A DNA stretch of 64,000 bases from Alphaproteobacteria bacterium (GTDB lineage: Bacteria > Pseudomonadota > Alphaproteobacteria > Rhizobiales > Xanthobacteraceae): the NCBI GenBank assembly GCA_037200445.1, contig JBBCGH010000001.1:4399162-4463161 (forward strand), in the 5' to 3' direction. The position numbers and the translations under genes are program-made. Each line of letters begins with the position of its first letter. Position 1 is the stretch's first letter. Under the pieces are notes generated by a model. The model did not search any database. It was not told the origin of the DNA and saw nothing but the letters and a program-made list of their open reading frames with translations. Shown here piece by piece: positions 34,601 to 44,285 of the stretch.

Positions 34601-35705
34601 TTTGCGGGCAACGACATCCTCAACGGCCTCGGCGGCGCCGATGTGCTGATCGGCGGCACGGGGGCCGACACCTTCATTCTCACCTGGGCCTCCGTCAGCG
34701 ATTCCCACAGCGGCGCCGGCTTCGACCATATCGTGGATTACGACGGCAGCTCCGGCGCCTTCGACGCCGCGGAGGGCGACCGCATCGACCTGAGCCAGAT
34801 CCTGCAAGGCCCCTACGGCGGCGGCCAGCCGCTCGGCGCGCTGGTGCGCGTGGTCCAGGCCGGCGACGGCGCGCTGCTCGAGGTCGATACCGACGGCACG
34901 GCGAACGGCGAGAGCTGGCTGACCATCGCGCGGCTCGAGGGCGTGCGCTTCGGCGACACCGTGACGGTCGACCTGACGGGCGCGGGCTCCGGCGGTCAGA
35001 GCATTGCGGTGATGCCGCAGAGCACGGGCGATTTCTCGAGCGATCACTCGAGCGACATCCTCTGGCGCACCGACGGCGGCGCGCTGGCGATCTGGGATCT
35101 GAGCGGCACGTGGATCGCGGGCGCCGACAATCTCCGCATCGGCGCGACGATCATCAACGCGGACGGGCCCAACTGGCACATCCTCGGCACCGGCGACTTC
35201 GACGGCGACGGCCATGCGGACATCCTGTGGGCGTCGGATCAGGGCTACGCGGCGGTGTGGGAGCTCGACGGCAACCAGGTCAAGCTGCAGGATACCTTGC
35301 GCAGCGGCGCGGACCCGGTGACGCGCCCGGACCCAAGCTGGCACATCGCCGGCTCGAACGATTTCGACGGCGACGGCAAGGGCGACGTGCTGTGGCGCAC
35401 CGATTCAGGCGCGCTCGCGATCTGGGAGCTCGACGGCACGGAGCTCAAGTCCGCGGACTACATCCGTTCCGGCGCGACCAACTTGAACGTGCCGGGCGCC
35501 GGATTGGCATATCGCCGGCACCGACGACTTCGACGGCGACGGCAGGGCCGACATCCTGTGGCGCACCGATTCGGGCTCGCTCGCGCTGTGGAACATGAAC
35601 GGCACGCAGCTCAAGTCCACGGGTTACGTCAACAACGGCGCGGAAGCGGTGCCCGCGCCCGGCCCCGACTGGCATATCGTCAAGCCCGACTATTACGTGA
35701 TGTAA
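31634..35705 (+). CDS. Giant RTX/FG-GAP repeat protein, mosaic and frameshifted
   Basis: Intended product about 1356 residues, no N-terminal signal, probably exported by a type I secretion system. Residues 1-~240 lie in AT-rich DNA and match nothing I know. Residues ~245-480 are a Gly/Ala-rich hydrophobic region (VGGTVGTFILPVVGTFVGTF, FLGSIAGSIFGDLAGND) that could insert in membranes. Residues ~673-1040 carry RTX nonapeptides (GGAGGDTIHGGDGDD, GGPGDDTYV) that bind calcium. Residues ~1130 on are FG-GAP/VCBS-type repeats (GTGDFDGDGHADILW). At 35501-35502 an extra G breaks the fourth repeat. Removing it gives ADWHIAGTDDFDGDGRADIL and a natural end at 35705; the annotated frame instead runs to 35764 through Arg-rich nonsense. 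Confidence 0.85.
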
Positions 35706-35919
35706 CGCGCGCCCCCGTCAGGAAGGAAAGGCGCGCCCGCGCCAATTCCGGAAACCCGTGGTGATCACCGCGGCGGGATTCTTCCCGCAGCGCGTGCTGC
35801 CGCGCCCATGGCGTGGCGCGGCGCTTCCGACCCGCGCAGCCGGCTGCTAGGCTTGGGCCATCATCAAGCGCGATCGGAGAACGCGCGCGGGGCCAGCGGA
35901 CGACAGGGGAGGAAGCGCC

Positions 35920-36750
35920 GTGACGTTTGCATTCAGGGGATTGCTCGCAGCCGTGGGTGTGCTTGCGCTCGCATCAGGCGCGCTGGCGCAGGACGTGCCC
36001 GCGCCGGGCAAGAGCGCGCGCATCGACGCGATCAAGAAGGCGGGCGTGCTGCGCGTCGCCGTGCTGGCGAATGCGCCGTGGCTGGTCGAGAACACCACCG
36101 GCGGGGGCGAGCACTGGTCCGGCCCCGCCTGGGACCTCGCGAAGGAATACGCCAAGCGCCTCAACGTGAAGCTCGAGCCGGTGCTGGTCTCGCACGAGAC
36201 CAAGATCCCGGTGCTCGCCTCGAACCAGGTCGACATCTCGATCACGGCGCTCGCCGAGACGCCGGAGCGCATCCCGGTGGTCGACTTCGTTCTCTATTCC
36301 AACACCAGCGTCTGCATGTTCGGCCGCGCCGACAATCCGAAGTTCGCCAACGCCAAGAGCGTGGACGATCTCAATACGCCCGACGTCACCATCGCGTATT
36401 TCATCGGCGCCGCGGAGGAAGGCTGGGTCAAGGACCGCTTCCCGAAGGCGAAGCACCTTGGCGTCGCCAATTCGGGCGCGACCGCGCCGCTCGAAGACGT
36501 GATGGCAAAGCGCGCCGACGCGGCGCCGATCAACCGCATCCCCTACGTGCCGATGGCCCGCAAGGTGAAGGGGCTCGCCTCGCTGCCGAAGGAGAATAAC
36601 TGCCAGGGCTCGACCGAAAAGGCGCAGCCGGTCGGCATGGCGATCGACAAGAAGCAGCCCGAGTTTCTCGAATGGGCGCGCGCGGTCGAGAAGTCGATCC
36701 ATCCGCAGCTCGTCGCGTCCGAGCAGGCCGTCATCGACACGATGAAGTGA
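35920..36750 (+). CDS. Amino-acid-type ABC transporter substrate-binding protein
   Basis: 276-residue periplasmic protein starting at GTG 35920 after GGGGAGGAAGC. The signal peptide is FRGLLAAVGVLALASGALAQ. The SBP_bac_3 fold is seen as IKKAGVLRVAVLANAPWLVE, WDLAKEYAKRLNVKLEPVLV, LASNQVDISITALAETPERI and VVDFVLYSNTSVCMFG. Such proteins bind polar amino acids or related compounds. Two permeases and an ATPase follow, but a palindromic repeat separates this gene from them, which would let the receptor be made in excess. A Cys pair (VCMFG, NCQG) may form a disulfide. The ligand is unknown. Confidence 0.92.
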   Translation: MTFAFRGLLAAVGVLALASGALAQDVPAPGKSARIDAIKKAGVLRVAVLANAPWLVENTTGGGEHWSGPAWDLAKEYAKRLNVKLEPVLVSHETKIPVLASNQVDISITALAETPERIPVVDFVLYSNTSVCMFGRADNPKFANAKSVDDLNTPDVTIAYFIGAAEEGWVKDRFPKAKHLGVANSGATAPLEDVMAKRADAAPINRIPYVPMARKVKGLASLPKENNCQGSTEKAQPVGMAIDKKQPEFLEWARAVEKSIHPQLVASEQAVIDTMK

Positions 36751-36757
36751 CGCGCGT

Positions 36758-36829
36758 GAGCATGATCCCGAAAAGCATGTCCTCGACCTGATCGGGGATG
36801 GGTACCGGTTTTCGGAAAAGATCATGCTC
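36758..36829 (+). repeat. Dispersed palindromic repeat, long form (copy 3)
   Basis: A 72-bp palindrome with GAGCATGATC and GATCATGCTC ends, CCGAAAA and GGTTTTCGG blocks and a nested insert (CTCGACCTGATCGGGG) like that in copy 1. It begins 8 nt after the binding-protein stop and ends 19 nt before the first permease ATG. Confidence 0.9.
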
Positions 36830-36847
36830 AAATAAGAAGGCGTCGCG

Positions 36848-37513
36848 ATGGACCTTGATTTCACACCGGTCCTCGACAGCGCGCAGTTTCTTCTTGGCGG
36901 GCTTGGGCTGACGCTCGCGCTCTCGGCGCTTACCATCATCACCAGCCTGGCGCTGGGGGGAGCCATCGGGCTTGCACGCTGCTATGGGCCGGCATGGCTG
37001 CGCGTGCCGCTGGTGTTCTACATCGACTCGATGCGCGCGGTGCCGGTGCTGGTCGTGCTGGTGTGGACCTATTTCGCCCTGCCCCTGCTCACCGGCGTGA
37101 GCCTGCCGCCATTCTGGGCGGCGCTGGTCGCGCTCACCATTCATATCGCCGCCTATGTGGCGGAGATCGTGCGCGCCGGCGTCACCTCGGTGCGCGCCGG
37201 CCAGTCGCGCGCCGCATTCGCGCTCGGCATGTCGCGCGCACAGGCGATCCGCACCATCATCCTGCCGCAGGCGGTGGTGCGCATGCTGCCGGCGTTCGGC
37301 TCGATCCTGTCGATCACCATCAAGGACACCGCCATCGCGGCGGTGATCGCCGTGCCGGAATACATGAACCGCTCGCAGACCGTCGCCGGGCAGAGCTTCC
37401 ATCCGATCGAGGTCTTCACCGTCGCGATGGGGATCTATTTCGTGATCCTGTTTCCCGTCACCCGCGCCGTGGACATGCTCTACGGCCGGCTCGCGCATCT
37501 TGGCCGCTCATGA
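36848..37513 (+). CDS. Polar amino-acid-type ABC permease 1
   Basis: 221-residue inner-membrane permease of the HisM/GlnP type with about five spans ([40 protein letters not shown]). The cytoplasmic EAA-type loop that contacts the ATPase is present as [20 protein letters not shown], followed by [15 protein letters not shown]. It is coupled to the second permease through an ATGA stop-start overlap at 37510-37513. With that protein it forms the heteromeric channel. It starts 19 nt after the palindromic repeat. Confidence 0.92.
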   Translation: MDLDFTPVLDSAQFLLGGLGLTLALSALTIITSLALGGAIGLARCYGPAWLRVPLVFYIDSMRAVPVLVVLVWTYFALPLLTGVSLPPFWAALVALTIHIAAYVAEIVRAGVTSVRAGQSRAAFALGMSRAQAIRTIILPQAVVRMLPAFGSILSITIKDTAIAAVIAVPEYMNRSQTVAGQSFHPIEVFTVAMGIYFVILFPVTRAVDMLYGRLAHLGRS

Positions 37514-38169
37514 ATTTCGACTGGTCCGTGGTCTGGCGCAACAGCGATGCCCTGATCGAGGGCACCAAGCTGACGATCCTGCTCGCCGCCACCACGATGG
37601 CGATCTCGATCCCCGGCGGCATGCTGCTCGCGCTGATGCGGCTCTCCGGCGTTCGCGCGCTGGTATGGGCGAGCGCCGCCTTCACCGAGCTGTTCCGCAA
37701 CCTGCCGCTGATCCTGGTGATCTACACCGCTTACTATATTCTCCCGGTCGCCACCGGCCTCTCCTTCTCGCCCGTCGTCACCGGCATCGTGGCGCTGAGC
37801 CTGAATGTCTCGGCCTACAACGGCGAGACATTCCGCGCCGGCATCGCGTCGATCCGCAAGGGGCAGAGCGAGGCGGCCTATGCGCTCGGCATGACGCGCT
37901 GGCAGACGACGCGCGACATCGTGCTGCCGCAGGCGGTGCGGCGCGTGCTGCCGGTGCTGGCGAGCACCTGGGTGTCGCTGTTCAAGGACACCTCGCTCGT
38001 CTCCGTCATCTCCGTCGGCGAGCTCGCCTACAATTCGATGCGCCTGCGCGCACAGACCTATCGCGTGCTCGAAATGCTCACCGCGATGGCGGCGATCTAC
38101 TGGGCGCTCGGCTATCCGCAGGCCAAGCTCGTCGACTGGATCAACCGGCGCTATGCGGTGACCGAATGA
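37510..38169 (+). CDS. Polar amino-acid-type ABC permease 2
   Basis: 219-residue paralogue of permease 1. The ATG at 37510 overlaps the previous stop as ATGA. Spans include [20 protein letters not shown] and [18 protein letters not shown]. The ATPase-contact loop is [20 protein letters not shown] followed by [15 protein letters not shown], the conserved order for this family. It ends with another ATGA overlap onto the ATPase gene, so the three are translated as a unit. Longer in-frame starts within the previous gene are not credible. Confidence 0.92.
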   Translation: MNFDWSVVWRNSDALIEGTKLTILLAATTMAISIPGGMLLALMRLSGVRALVWASAAFTELFRNLPLILVIYTAYYILPVATGLSFSPVVTGIVALSLNVSAYNGETFRAGIASIRKGQSEAAYALGMTRWQTTRDIVLPQAVRRVLPVLASTWVSLFKDTSLVSVISVGELAYNSMRLRAQTYRVLEMLTAMAAIYWALGYPQAKLVDWINRRYAVTE

Positions 38170-38945
38170 ACGCCGGCACGAACAGTTCGCGAAGGGGCGA
38201 AGGCAGCACGCCGGTGCTCGCCTATCGCAATGTCGTCAAGCGTTTCGCGGATTTCGTCGCGCTCGCGGGCGTGACGGCGCAGGTGCGCAAGGGCGAGGTC
38301 GTCTGCCTGATCGGCCCCTCGGGATCGGGCAAATCGACGCTGCTGCGCTGCACGAACGGCCTCGAGCTGATCGACGACGGCGAGATCGCGCTCGACGGCA
38401 CGCCGATGCCGCGCGACTGGAACGGCATGCGCCGCGTGCGCCAGCGCATGGGAATGGTGTTCCAGAATTTCGAGTTGTTCCCGCACAAGACGGTGCTCGG
38501 CAACGTCACCGTCGGCCCGATGACGGTGCTGCGCATGCCGCGCAAAGCCGCGGAAGCGCGCGCGCTCGATCTGCTCAGGAAGGTCGGCCTCGCCGACAAG
38601 GCGCCGAGCTATCCGTCGCAACTCTCCGGCGGCCAGCAGCAGCGCGTGGCGATTGCCCGTGCGCTCGCCATGGAGCCGGAGGTGATGCTGTTCGACGAGC
38701 CGACCTCCGCGCTCGATCCCGAAACGATCGGCGAGGTGCTCAACGTCATGGCGCAACTCGCCCGCGAGGGGATGACGATGGTGGTCGTCACGCACGAGAT
38801 GACGTTTGCCCGGAGAGTCGCCGACTGGGTCATCGTGATGGATCGCGGCGCGATCATCGAACAAGGGCCGTCGGAGCAGATCTTCGACGCGCCGACGGTC
38901 GAGCGCACGCGCGATTTCCTCAGCCACCTCGGCTGGGAGGGGTGA
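38166..38945 (+). CDS. Polar amino-acid-type ABC ATPase
   Basis: 259-residue cytoplasmic ATPase of the GlnQ/HisP family. Walker [10 protein letters not shown] near residue 51, Q-loop [20 protein letters not shown], signature [15 protein letters not shown] near 153, Walker [15 protein letters not shown], and H-loop [14 protein letters not shown] are all intact. It powers uptake through the two permeases encoded just upstream; the ATGA overlap at 38166-38169 shows coupling. This completes a four-gene importer. The N-terminal ~15 residues before [11 protein letters not shown] are a short extension. Confidence 0.93.
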   Translation: MNAGTNSSRRGEGSTPVLAYRNVVKRFADFVALAGVTAQVRKGEVVCLIGPSGSGKSTLLRCTNGLELIDDGEIALDGTPMPRDWNGMRRVRQRMGMVFQNFELFPHKTVLGNVTVGPMTVLRMPRKAAEARALDLLRKVGLADKAPSYPSQLSGGQQQRVAIARALAMEPEVMLFDEPTSALDPETIGEVLNVMAQLAREGMTMVVVTHEMTFARRVADWVIVMDRGAIIEQGPSEQIFDAPTVERTRDFLSHLGWEG

Positions 38946-39076
38946 GCGGGGCCGCCCGACACCGCCTCCAGGGCTTTATTCCCCGTGCGGCATTCCGTCC
39001 CTCAAGCAAGTGTGACTTGAGCGCGTCCGTGTAACCGCAGAGGATGCCCCGCTTTTCTCTCACGGGGGTGACTATC

Positions 39077-39949
39077 ATGAGACGTGTTGGACTGGCTTTG
39101 CTCGCACTCACGCTCGCGGCGCCCGCGCTCGCGCAACAGCGGCCGCAGATCGAAACCAAAAAGGTCGACGGCACCGAAGGCGTCTACATCTTCCGCAATG
39201 GCAATCATCAGTCGATGTTCGTCGTCACCAAGGACGGCGTCATCGCGACCGATCCGATCGCCTACGGCCGCCCGACCGGCGGGCAGCAATATGTCGACGA
39301 GATCAAGAAGGTCACCGACAAGCCGATCAAGTATCTGGTCTACAGCCACCATCACTTCGATCACATCGCGGGCGGCAAGGCCTTCAAGGATGCGGGCGCG
39401 CGCGTCGTCGCGCACAAGAACGTCAAGCCGCATCTGGCCGCGCTCAACGATCCGCACACCGTGATGCCGGATGAATATTTCGACGGCAAGAAGACCATCA
39501 AGCTCGGCGGCACCACGCTGGAGCTGATCTATCTCGGCATCAACCACTCCGACTCGAACATCGTGATGCGGCTGCCGAAAGAGAAGCTGATCTTCGTGGT
39601 CGACACGATCCCGGTCGGCGCCTTCCCGGGACGCGGCTTCATCGACATCTTCCCGCTCGAGACCGAGACCTTCATCAAGAAGGTCATCGACATGGACTGG
39701 GAGCGCATGATCCCCGGCCACCCGGGCAACCCCGGCGACCGGCTCGGCACCAAGAAGGACGCGCAGGACGTGCTGACGCTGATGCAGGAGGCGTCCGCCG
39801 CGATCAAGACCGACGCCCAGGCCGGCAAGTGCTGGGACGCGGTCGAGAAGGACTTCAAGATGCCGAAGTACGAGAGCATGCCCGGCTATCAGGCCGGCCT
39901 CGGCATGGTGGCGCGGCGCTACTGCGGCCTGTGGGGACGCGGCACCTGA
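39077..39949 (+). CDS. Secreted metallo-beta-lactamase-fold hydrolase
   Basis: 290-residue exported hydrolase. The ATG at 39077 is chosen over 39044 because it begins the signal peptide (RRVGLALLALTLAAPALAQ) and follows GGGGGTGA. The zinc site is seen as YSHHHFDHIAGG near residue 92; further ligands are likely in LGINHSDSNI and MIPGHPGNPG. The fold covers beta-lactamases, quinoprotein relay proteins and glyoxalase-like enzymes. The overall pattern (VYIFRNGNHQSMFVVTKDGV) resembles SoxH/quinoprotein-associated hydrolases rather than true lactamases. It is monocistronic. The substrate is unknown. Confidence 0.88.
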   Translation: MRRVGLALLALTLAAPALAQQRPQIETKKVDGTEGVYIFRNGNHQSMFVVTKDGVIATDPIAYGRPTGGQQYVDEIKKVTDKPIKYLVYSHHHFDHIAGGKAFKDAGARVVAHKNVKPHLAALNDPHTVMPDEYFDGKKTIKLGGTTLELIYLGINHSDSNIVMRLPKEKLIFVVDTIPVGAFPGRGFIDIFPLETETFIKKVIDMDWERMIPGHPGNPGDRLGTKKDAQDVLTLMQEASAAIKTDAQAGKCWDAVEKDFKMPKYESMPGYQAGLGMVARRYCGLWGRGT

Positions 39950-40028
39950 ACGCTCAACTGACTTGTGAAGCACGCGGCGGCGCTCCGGCGCCGCCGTTTT
40001 GTTTTAGTATCAGCCTGGACCTGCTCGA

Positions 40029-43000
40029 TCAGCTGTTGGCCAGCAACCAGTTGTCGATGTGGCTGGTGGCCGGGTTGAACCACGCGATGTCGCTGACCCC
40101 GTTGTGGTCGAAGTCGCCGACGCCGACCGCGGTCGAGCCCGCAGGATGGGTGCCGATATCGACGCTGCCCGCCCACTGGCCGTTCTTGATCAGCCAGATG
40201 TCGATGTCGTTGGTCGTCGGGTTGTACCAGGCGATGTCGGACGTGCCGTCCATGTTGAAGTCGGCCGCGCCGAGCGGCTGCCAGCCCGCCGGATGTGAGC
40301 CGACGCTGACACTGCCCGCCCACTGGCCATTGCTGATCTTCCAGATATCGACGTCGCCGGTCGTTGGGTTGTACCAGGCGATGTCGCTCGTGCCGTCGCC
40401 GTTGAAATCGCCGCTGAGCGCCGGCGTATAGCCGGCCGGGTGGGTGCCGATGTCGACACTGCCCGCCCACTGGCCGTTGGCGATCTTCCACAGGTCGACG
40501 TCGCGCGTCGCGGCGTTGTACCAGACGATGTCGCCGGTGCCGTCGCCGTTGAAGTCGCCGGTGAGCGCCGGCGTATAGCCCGCCGGATGCGTGCCGATAT
40601 CGACGCTGCCCGCCCATTGCCCGTTCGAGATCTTCCAAAGATCGACATCGCGCGTCGTCGGATTGAACCAGGTGACGTCGCTGGTGCCGTCGCCGTTGAG
40701 ATCGCCGAAACCGGCTGGCTGGTAACCTGCCGGGTGCGATCCGGCATCGACGCTGCCGGCCCACGCGCCGTTCGACAGCTTCCACACGTCGAGGTCCCGG
40801 TTCGAACTGTTGTACCAGAGCAGGTCGCTGACGCCGTCCGCGTTGAAATCGCCGGTCCCGGATGGAAGCCAGCCCGCCGGGTGCGATCCGACATCGACGC
40901 TCGCCAGCCAGTGCGGCTGCTGCGGCTGCGGCGGCGGAGGCGGAGGCGGCGGCGGCGGCAGCGCAACGGGTCCGCTGAGAGACGTCCCCCCGTGCTGATC
41001 GTCGGCCAGATTGAATTGCGACGTGCCGAAATCGGGCCCCGCGAGATTGATTGTCGCAACGGTGGCCGATGCGGCATTCAGAATGGACAGGGTTGCTCCG
41101 GTGTTGCCGGCGTTCTCGGTTGCGACCGCATGCAGCGAGGCGTCAAACGTCAAAAACTTCAGATCGATCGAGTCGCCTTCCGAAAAGCCGGAAATCGTCC
41201 CGCCATAAGTATGATTGAGGCTGAGCGATCCAGCGCCGTTGCCCCCGGCGAAGACGACATTCTGCTCGACATCGGTGCTGAAGTTCAGGCTGCCGCCATG
41301 CTGCACCAGAAAGTGGCCGGTCCCTGTGACGGCATTTTGCACGTTGACCGTGCCGCCGTCGCTTCTGATCTCGCCGTCGTTGGCGAGCGCGCGGCCCAAT
41401 CGCAGCGTCGCCCCGGCATCAGCCTCCATCGTGCCGGAATTGTGCACCGTCCCAAGCTGAAGCGTGCCGCTGCCGACGCGCACGGTGCCCGCGTTGTTGA
41501 CGACACCGCTGCTTGTGTCGAAACCGATATCGGTGGTGCCCGCGCCTGCGGTTTTTTCCAGTAGCCCCGCGTTGTCGAACTCGGCCGCCGCGTTCAAGCG
41601 AATGCCGAGATCGGTCGTGATATCCCAGATACCCGCGGCTCCGATATGCACAGCCGCGGTATCGGAAGCGCTCGTTCCGATCTGAGACGTTCCGCCGACC
41701 GACTGGGCGATCGTCCCCTCGACGTCGAGAATTGCGCCCGCACCGAGAACAAACGAGGTTGCCGACCCGGAGCCCGCGGTCACGATCGTTCCCGGGCCGA
41801 CAATGCCGTCTGCGAGCAAAACCGGTCCGCCGAGGCTGAACGTGTGGCCGTTGAGGTTCAGGTTGAAGTTGACGCCGCTCTGCGAATAGCTCCCGCCATA
41901 GGTGACATTGCCGGCGAGGGTCAGACTCGCGCCGGTGCCGCCGGCCTTGAAGGTCGCGACATCGAGCTGGAGGCCGCTCGCAAGCGTCGCATGCCCGCCC
42001 ATGAAAATCTGGCCGGCGCCGGTCAGGTGTCCGCCATAGGTGCCGCTGCCCAGGTTCAGGATGCCGGTATCGACCTGGATCGTCCCTGTGTTGTTGAACG
42101 TGCCGCTGCTGGTATCGAGATTGATGTTGGTGGTCCCGGCACCACCGCTCTTCCGCAACAAACCCGCATTGTCGAACTCGGCCGCGCTGTTCACGCGGAT
42201 GCCGACGTCGGTGGTAATATTCCAGACCCCGCCCGCTCCGATCTGAACCTTGGCCGTGTCGGTGGCGTTGAATCCGATCTGCGATGTGTCGCCGAGCGAC
42301 TCGGTCAGCGTGCCTTCGAGATCGAGGACTGCGCCGTTGCCGAGCTGAAATCCGTGAACGCTGCCGCTCCCGCCCACGATCATCGTTCCGGGGCCGCGAA
42401 TGCCATCGCCGAGCGACACAGGCCCGTTAAGCGTGAAAGTGTGCCCGTTGAGTTGGACCGACGCGTTGACTCCGCTCTGCACGTAAGTATCCCCGAACGT
42501 ACGATCGCCGCCGAGTGTCAGAGACGCGTTGGTCCCAGTAACATCCAATTCGTTCACGTTCAGGACGGCGCCCGCTTCCAGCGTGGCGATGCCGTCGACG
42601 ACCAGCTTCACCACTCCGGCGACGGGATCGGCCAGCGTACCTTTTCCGCCGATCGTGCCGGCGATATCGCTGCTGTTGCCGGAAATATGAAGCGCACCGG
42701 AATCGATCAGGATGGTGCCGGCCGCGCTTTGATTGAGATTGTAGATCGTGCTGCTCGCGCCGGCTTCTCCGGCATGCGAAAAATCCGTCAGAGCCGGCTG
42801 ACCGGTGTGATCGGTGCGCTGCCCGCTTCCATCCTTCGCCGGAAGGCCGTTGTGGAACACCAGCGTTCCGCCGGTCTGGGTGATGTTGCCGGCCGGCGAG
42901 CCGCGGCCGAGCGCGAGCGAGCCGCCACTGATGGCGATCACGGCGGAGCTGGCGCCAAGTCCGATGCTGCCGCCCTGCATGCTCAAGGATTCCGCTGCGC

Positions 43001-43157
43001 CGCTGCCGCCGCTGAATGTGATCGTGATGTTCTGCTGGAGCGCTATGGCGTCGGTCCCGCTATCCGGAACGGACACTCCGTTCGGCGTCCAACCGGAAAA
43101 CCAATCGCCGTTTCCGCCGGCCCAAAAAACGAAATTGTTCGGGAAATTATTCGCCAT
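40029..43157 (-). CDS. Large beta-repeat protein with six FG-GAP repeats
   Basis: 1042 residues, no signal peptide. Residues ~1-730 are Gly/Ser/Asn/Thr-rich beta-strand repeats. They include a long internal duplication of about 200 residues: LNGHTFTLNGPVSLGDGIRG is matched by LNGHTFSLGGPVLLADGIVG, and AAEFDNAGLLRKSGGAGTTN by AAEFDNAGLLEKTAGAGTTD. A run of ten prolines then leads to six tandem 49-residue FG-GAP/VCBS-type units (GDFNGDGTSDIAWYNPTT, DVDIWKISNGQWAGSVDIG). The layout fits a beta-solenoid adhesin or surface protein. The absence of a signal and the FG-GAP end suggest type I secretion; no such system is in the window. No catalytic motif is seen. Confidence 0.8.
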   Translation of the reverse strand: MANNFPNNFVFWAGGNGDWFSGWTPNGVSVPDSGTDAIALQQNITITFSGGSGAAESLSMQGGSIGLGASSAVIAISGGSLALGRGSPAGNITQTGGTLVFHNGLPAKDGSGQRTDHTGQPALTDFSHAGEAGASSTIYNLNQSAAGTILIDSGALHISGNSSDIAGTIGGKGTLADPVAGVVKLVVDGIATLEAGAVLNVNELDVTGTNASLTLGGDRTFGDTYVQSGVNASVQLNGHTFTLNGPVSLGDGIRGPGTMIVGGSGSVHGFQLGNGAVLDLEGTLTESLGDTSQIGFNATDTAKVQIGAGGVWNITTDVGIRVNSAAEFDNAGLLRKSGGAGTTNINLDTSSGTFNNTGTIQVDTGILNLGSGTYGGHLTGAGQIFMGGHATLASGLQLDVATFKAGGTGASLTLAGNVTYGGSYSQSGVNFNLNLNGHTFSLGGPVLLADGIVGPGTIVTAGSGSATSFVLGAGAILDVEGTIAQSVGGTSQIGTSASDTAAVHIGAAGIWDITTDLGIRLNAAAEFDNAGLLEKTAGAGTTDIGFDTSSGVVNNAGTVRVGSGTLQLGTVHNSGTMEADAGATLRLGRALANDGEIRSDGGTVNVQNAVTGTGHFLVQHGGSLNFSTDVEQNVVFAGGNGAGSLSLNHTYGGTISGFSEGDSIDLKFLTFDASLHAVATENAGNTGATLSILNAASATVATINLAGPDFGTSQFNLADDQHGGTSLSGPVALPPPPPPPPPPQPQQPHWLASVDVGSHPAGWLPSGTGDFNADGVSDLLWYNSSNRDLDVWKLSNGAWAGSVDAGSHPAGYQPAGFGDLNGDGTSDVTWFNPTTRDVDLWKISNGQWAGSVDIGTHPAGYTPALTGDFNGDGTGDIVWYNAATRDVDLWKIANGQWAGSVDIGTHPAGYTPALSGDFNGDGTSDIAWYNPTTGDVDIWKISNGQWAGSVSVGSHPAGWQPLGAADFNMDGTSDIAWYNPTTNDIDIWLIKNGQWAGSVDIGTHPAGSTAVGVGDFDHNGVSDIAWFNPATSHIDNWLLANS

Positions 43158-43502
43158 GACCTGTCCCTTGATTGGTGATCGTCGAGGATGGAGCCGTTCC
43201 GGCTCTTCGGATTGCGTAGGCGCGCACAGATGCTTGACGCGGACAGGCTAGGACTGTGGCGCTGAGCCACGCATCCCCCATTTTGGGGAGCCGCCGTATA
43301 ATCCGGCCTAAACTTTCGGCCCCGAACGGAGGGTTTCGCGTATCTCAATGGGCCGCGCGCCGACCAAGCTCACGCGCGCAAGGATCGCGGATCGTCGATA
43401 CGGCGCGAGGGCTCGAGCAAAATTGCCGCCGCATCGACGGCTCACCGCTGTCGCAACGCCCCAAAAAGCGTCAGCAGCGCGGCGGACGCGGTGCAGAAGC
43501 CC
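43158..43502. other. Gene-free gap between the repeat protein and tonB
   Basis: 345 bases that should hold the promoter of the large repeat protein. A small inverted repeat (TCCCC/GGGGA, 43273-43288) and a forward TATAAT at 43297 without a matching -35 box are the only visible structures. Forward ORFs across it are Arg-rich and not credible. Confidence 0.4.
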
Positions 43503-44285
43503 TCAATGCATATTGAACTGGATCGGCACCGTGAGGTCGATCTGCGCGCCCGGCATCGCGGCAGGCGGCGCCGGGAACGGCTGCGCGCGGCGCACGAGAT
43601 CGAGCGTCTCCTGATCGAGCGACGCGGAGCCCGAGCTCTTCAGGATGCGTGAGGTCGTCACCCTGCCCTGCCGGTCCAGGCTGAACGCGAGCTGCGCGGT
43701 GCCGCGCTCGTTGCGCGCCTGCGCGGCCGCCGGATAGCGCTTGTTGCGCTCCAGTGCGCTCACCACCAGCTTCTTCCAGGTCGGGATCGCGGTCGCATCG
43801 CTGACCTTGAGCTGCGCTTGCACCGGCGCCGCAGCCACGACCGACTCCTCGATCTTGGGCACCTGCGGCGCCGTCGTCGCGGGCGCCGGCACCTGGTTGT
43901 CGGTCGGCACCGGCTCGGGCTCCGGCTTGGATAGCTGCGGCGCCAGCGCGATATCGGGATTGGGCGCCTCGGCGATCTTCTGCTCCGGCTCCTGCTCGGC
44001 CTTGGTCTCGGTCTTCTCTTCCGTCTGCTCTTCGACGTGCTCGGTCTTCACCTCGCGCGCCGCCTCGGCCTGCACCTGCTCGGGGCCCGGCGGCATTGCC
44101 TGCTGGATCTCGTCAGGCGCCATCATCGAGGGTGCGAGATCGATCACGATCGCGGAGGCGGGCGACGTATCCTCGTCCTCGTGCCAATGCACGATCGCGG
44201 CCGCGACGCCGCCGTGCGCGAGCAGCACAAGCGCCGCGCTGACCGCCCAGCGCGCGAGCGCACCGCTATCGTTGAAGCCGATCAG
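43503..44285 (-). CDS. tonB: TonB energy transducer, probable CTG start
   Basis: Energy transducer linking the inner-membrane ExbBD motor to outer-membrane receptors. The C-terminal domain is typical: KKLVVSALERNKRYPAAAQA, GTAQLAFSLDRQGRVTTSRI, LDLVRRAQPFPAPPAAM. The middle is a Glu/Pro/Lys-rich periplasmic stalk. The N-terminal span is ALARWAVSAALVLLAHGGVA. The only ordinary start, GTG 44228, cuts this span. A CTG at 44285 gives all of it, has GGAG eight bases upstream, and overlaps the ExbD stop as CTGA. I therefore propose the rare CTG start (260 residues). It is third in exbB-exbD-tonB. Confidence 0.85.
   Translation of the reverse strand: MIGFNDSGALARWAVSAALVLLAHGGVAAAIVHWHEDEDTSPASAIVIDLAPSMMAPDEIQQAMPPGPEQVQAEAAREVKTEHVEEQTEEKTETKAEQEPEQKIAEAPNPDIALAPQLSKPEPEPVPTDNQVPAPATTAPQVPKIEESVVAAAPVQAQLKVSDATAIPTWKKLVVSALERNKRYPAAAQARNERGTAQLAFSLDRQGRVTTSRILKSSGSASLDQETLDLVRRAQPFPAPPAAMPGAQIDLTVPIQFNMH

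Noticed and set aside
33880-35598. 572-codon forward ORF within the RTX gene
   Set aside because: Arg-rich alternative frame of the Gly/Asp repeat DNA. The RTX and FG-GAP motifs are in the chosen frame except after the 35501 indel.
40029-40920. CRISPR-like regular repeats
   Set aside because: The 147-bp periodicity is in-frame coding repetition of 49-residue protein units, with no short repeat/spacer structure.
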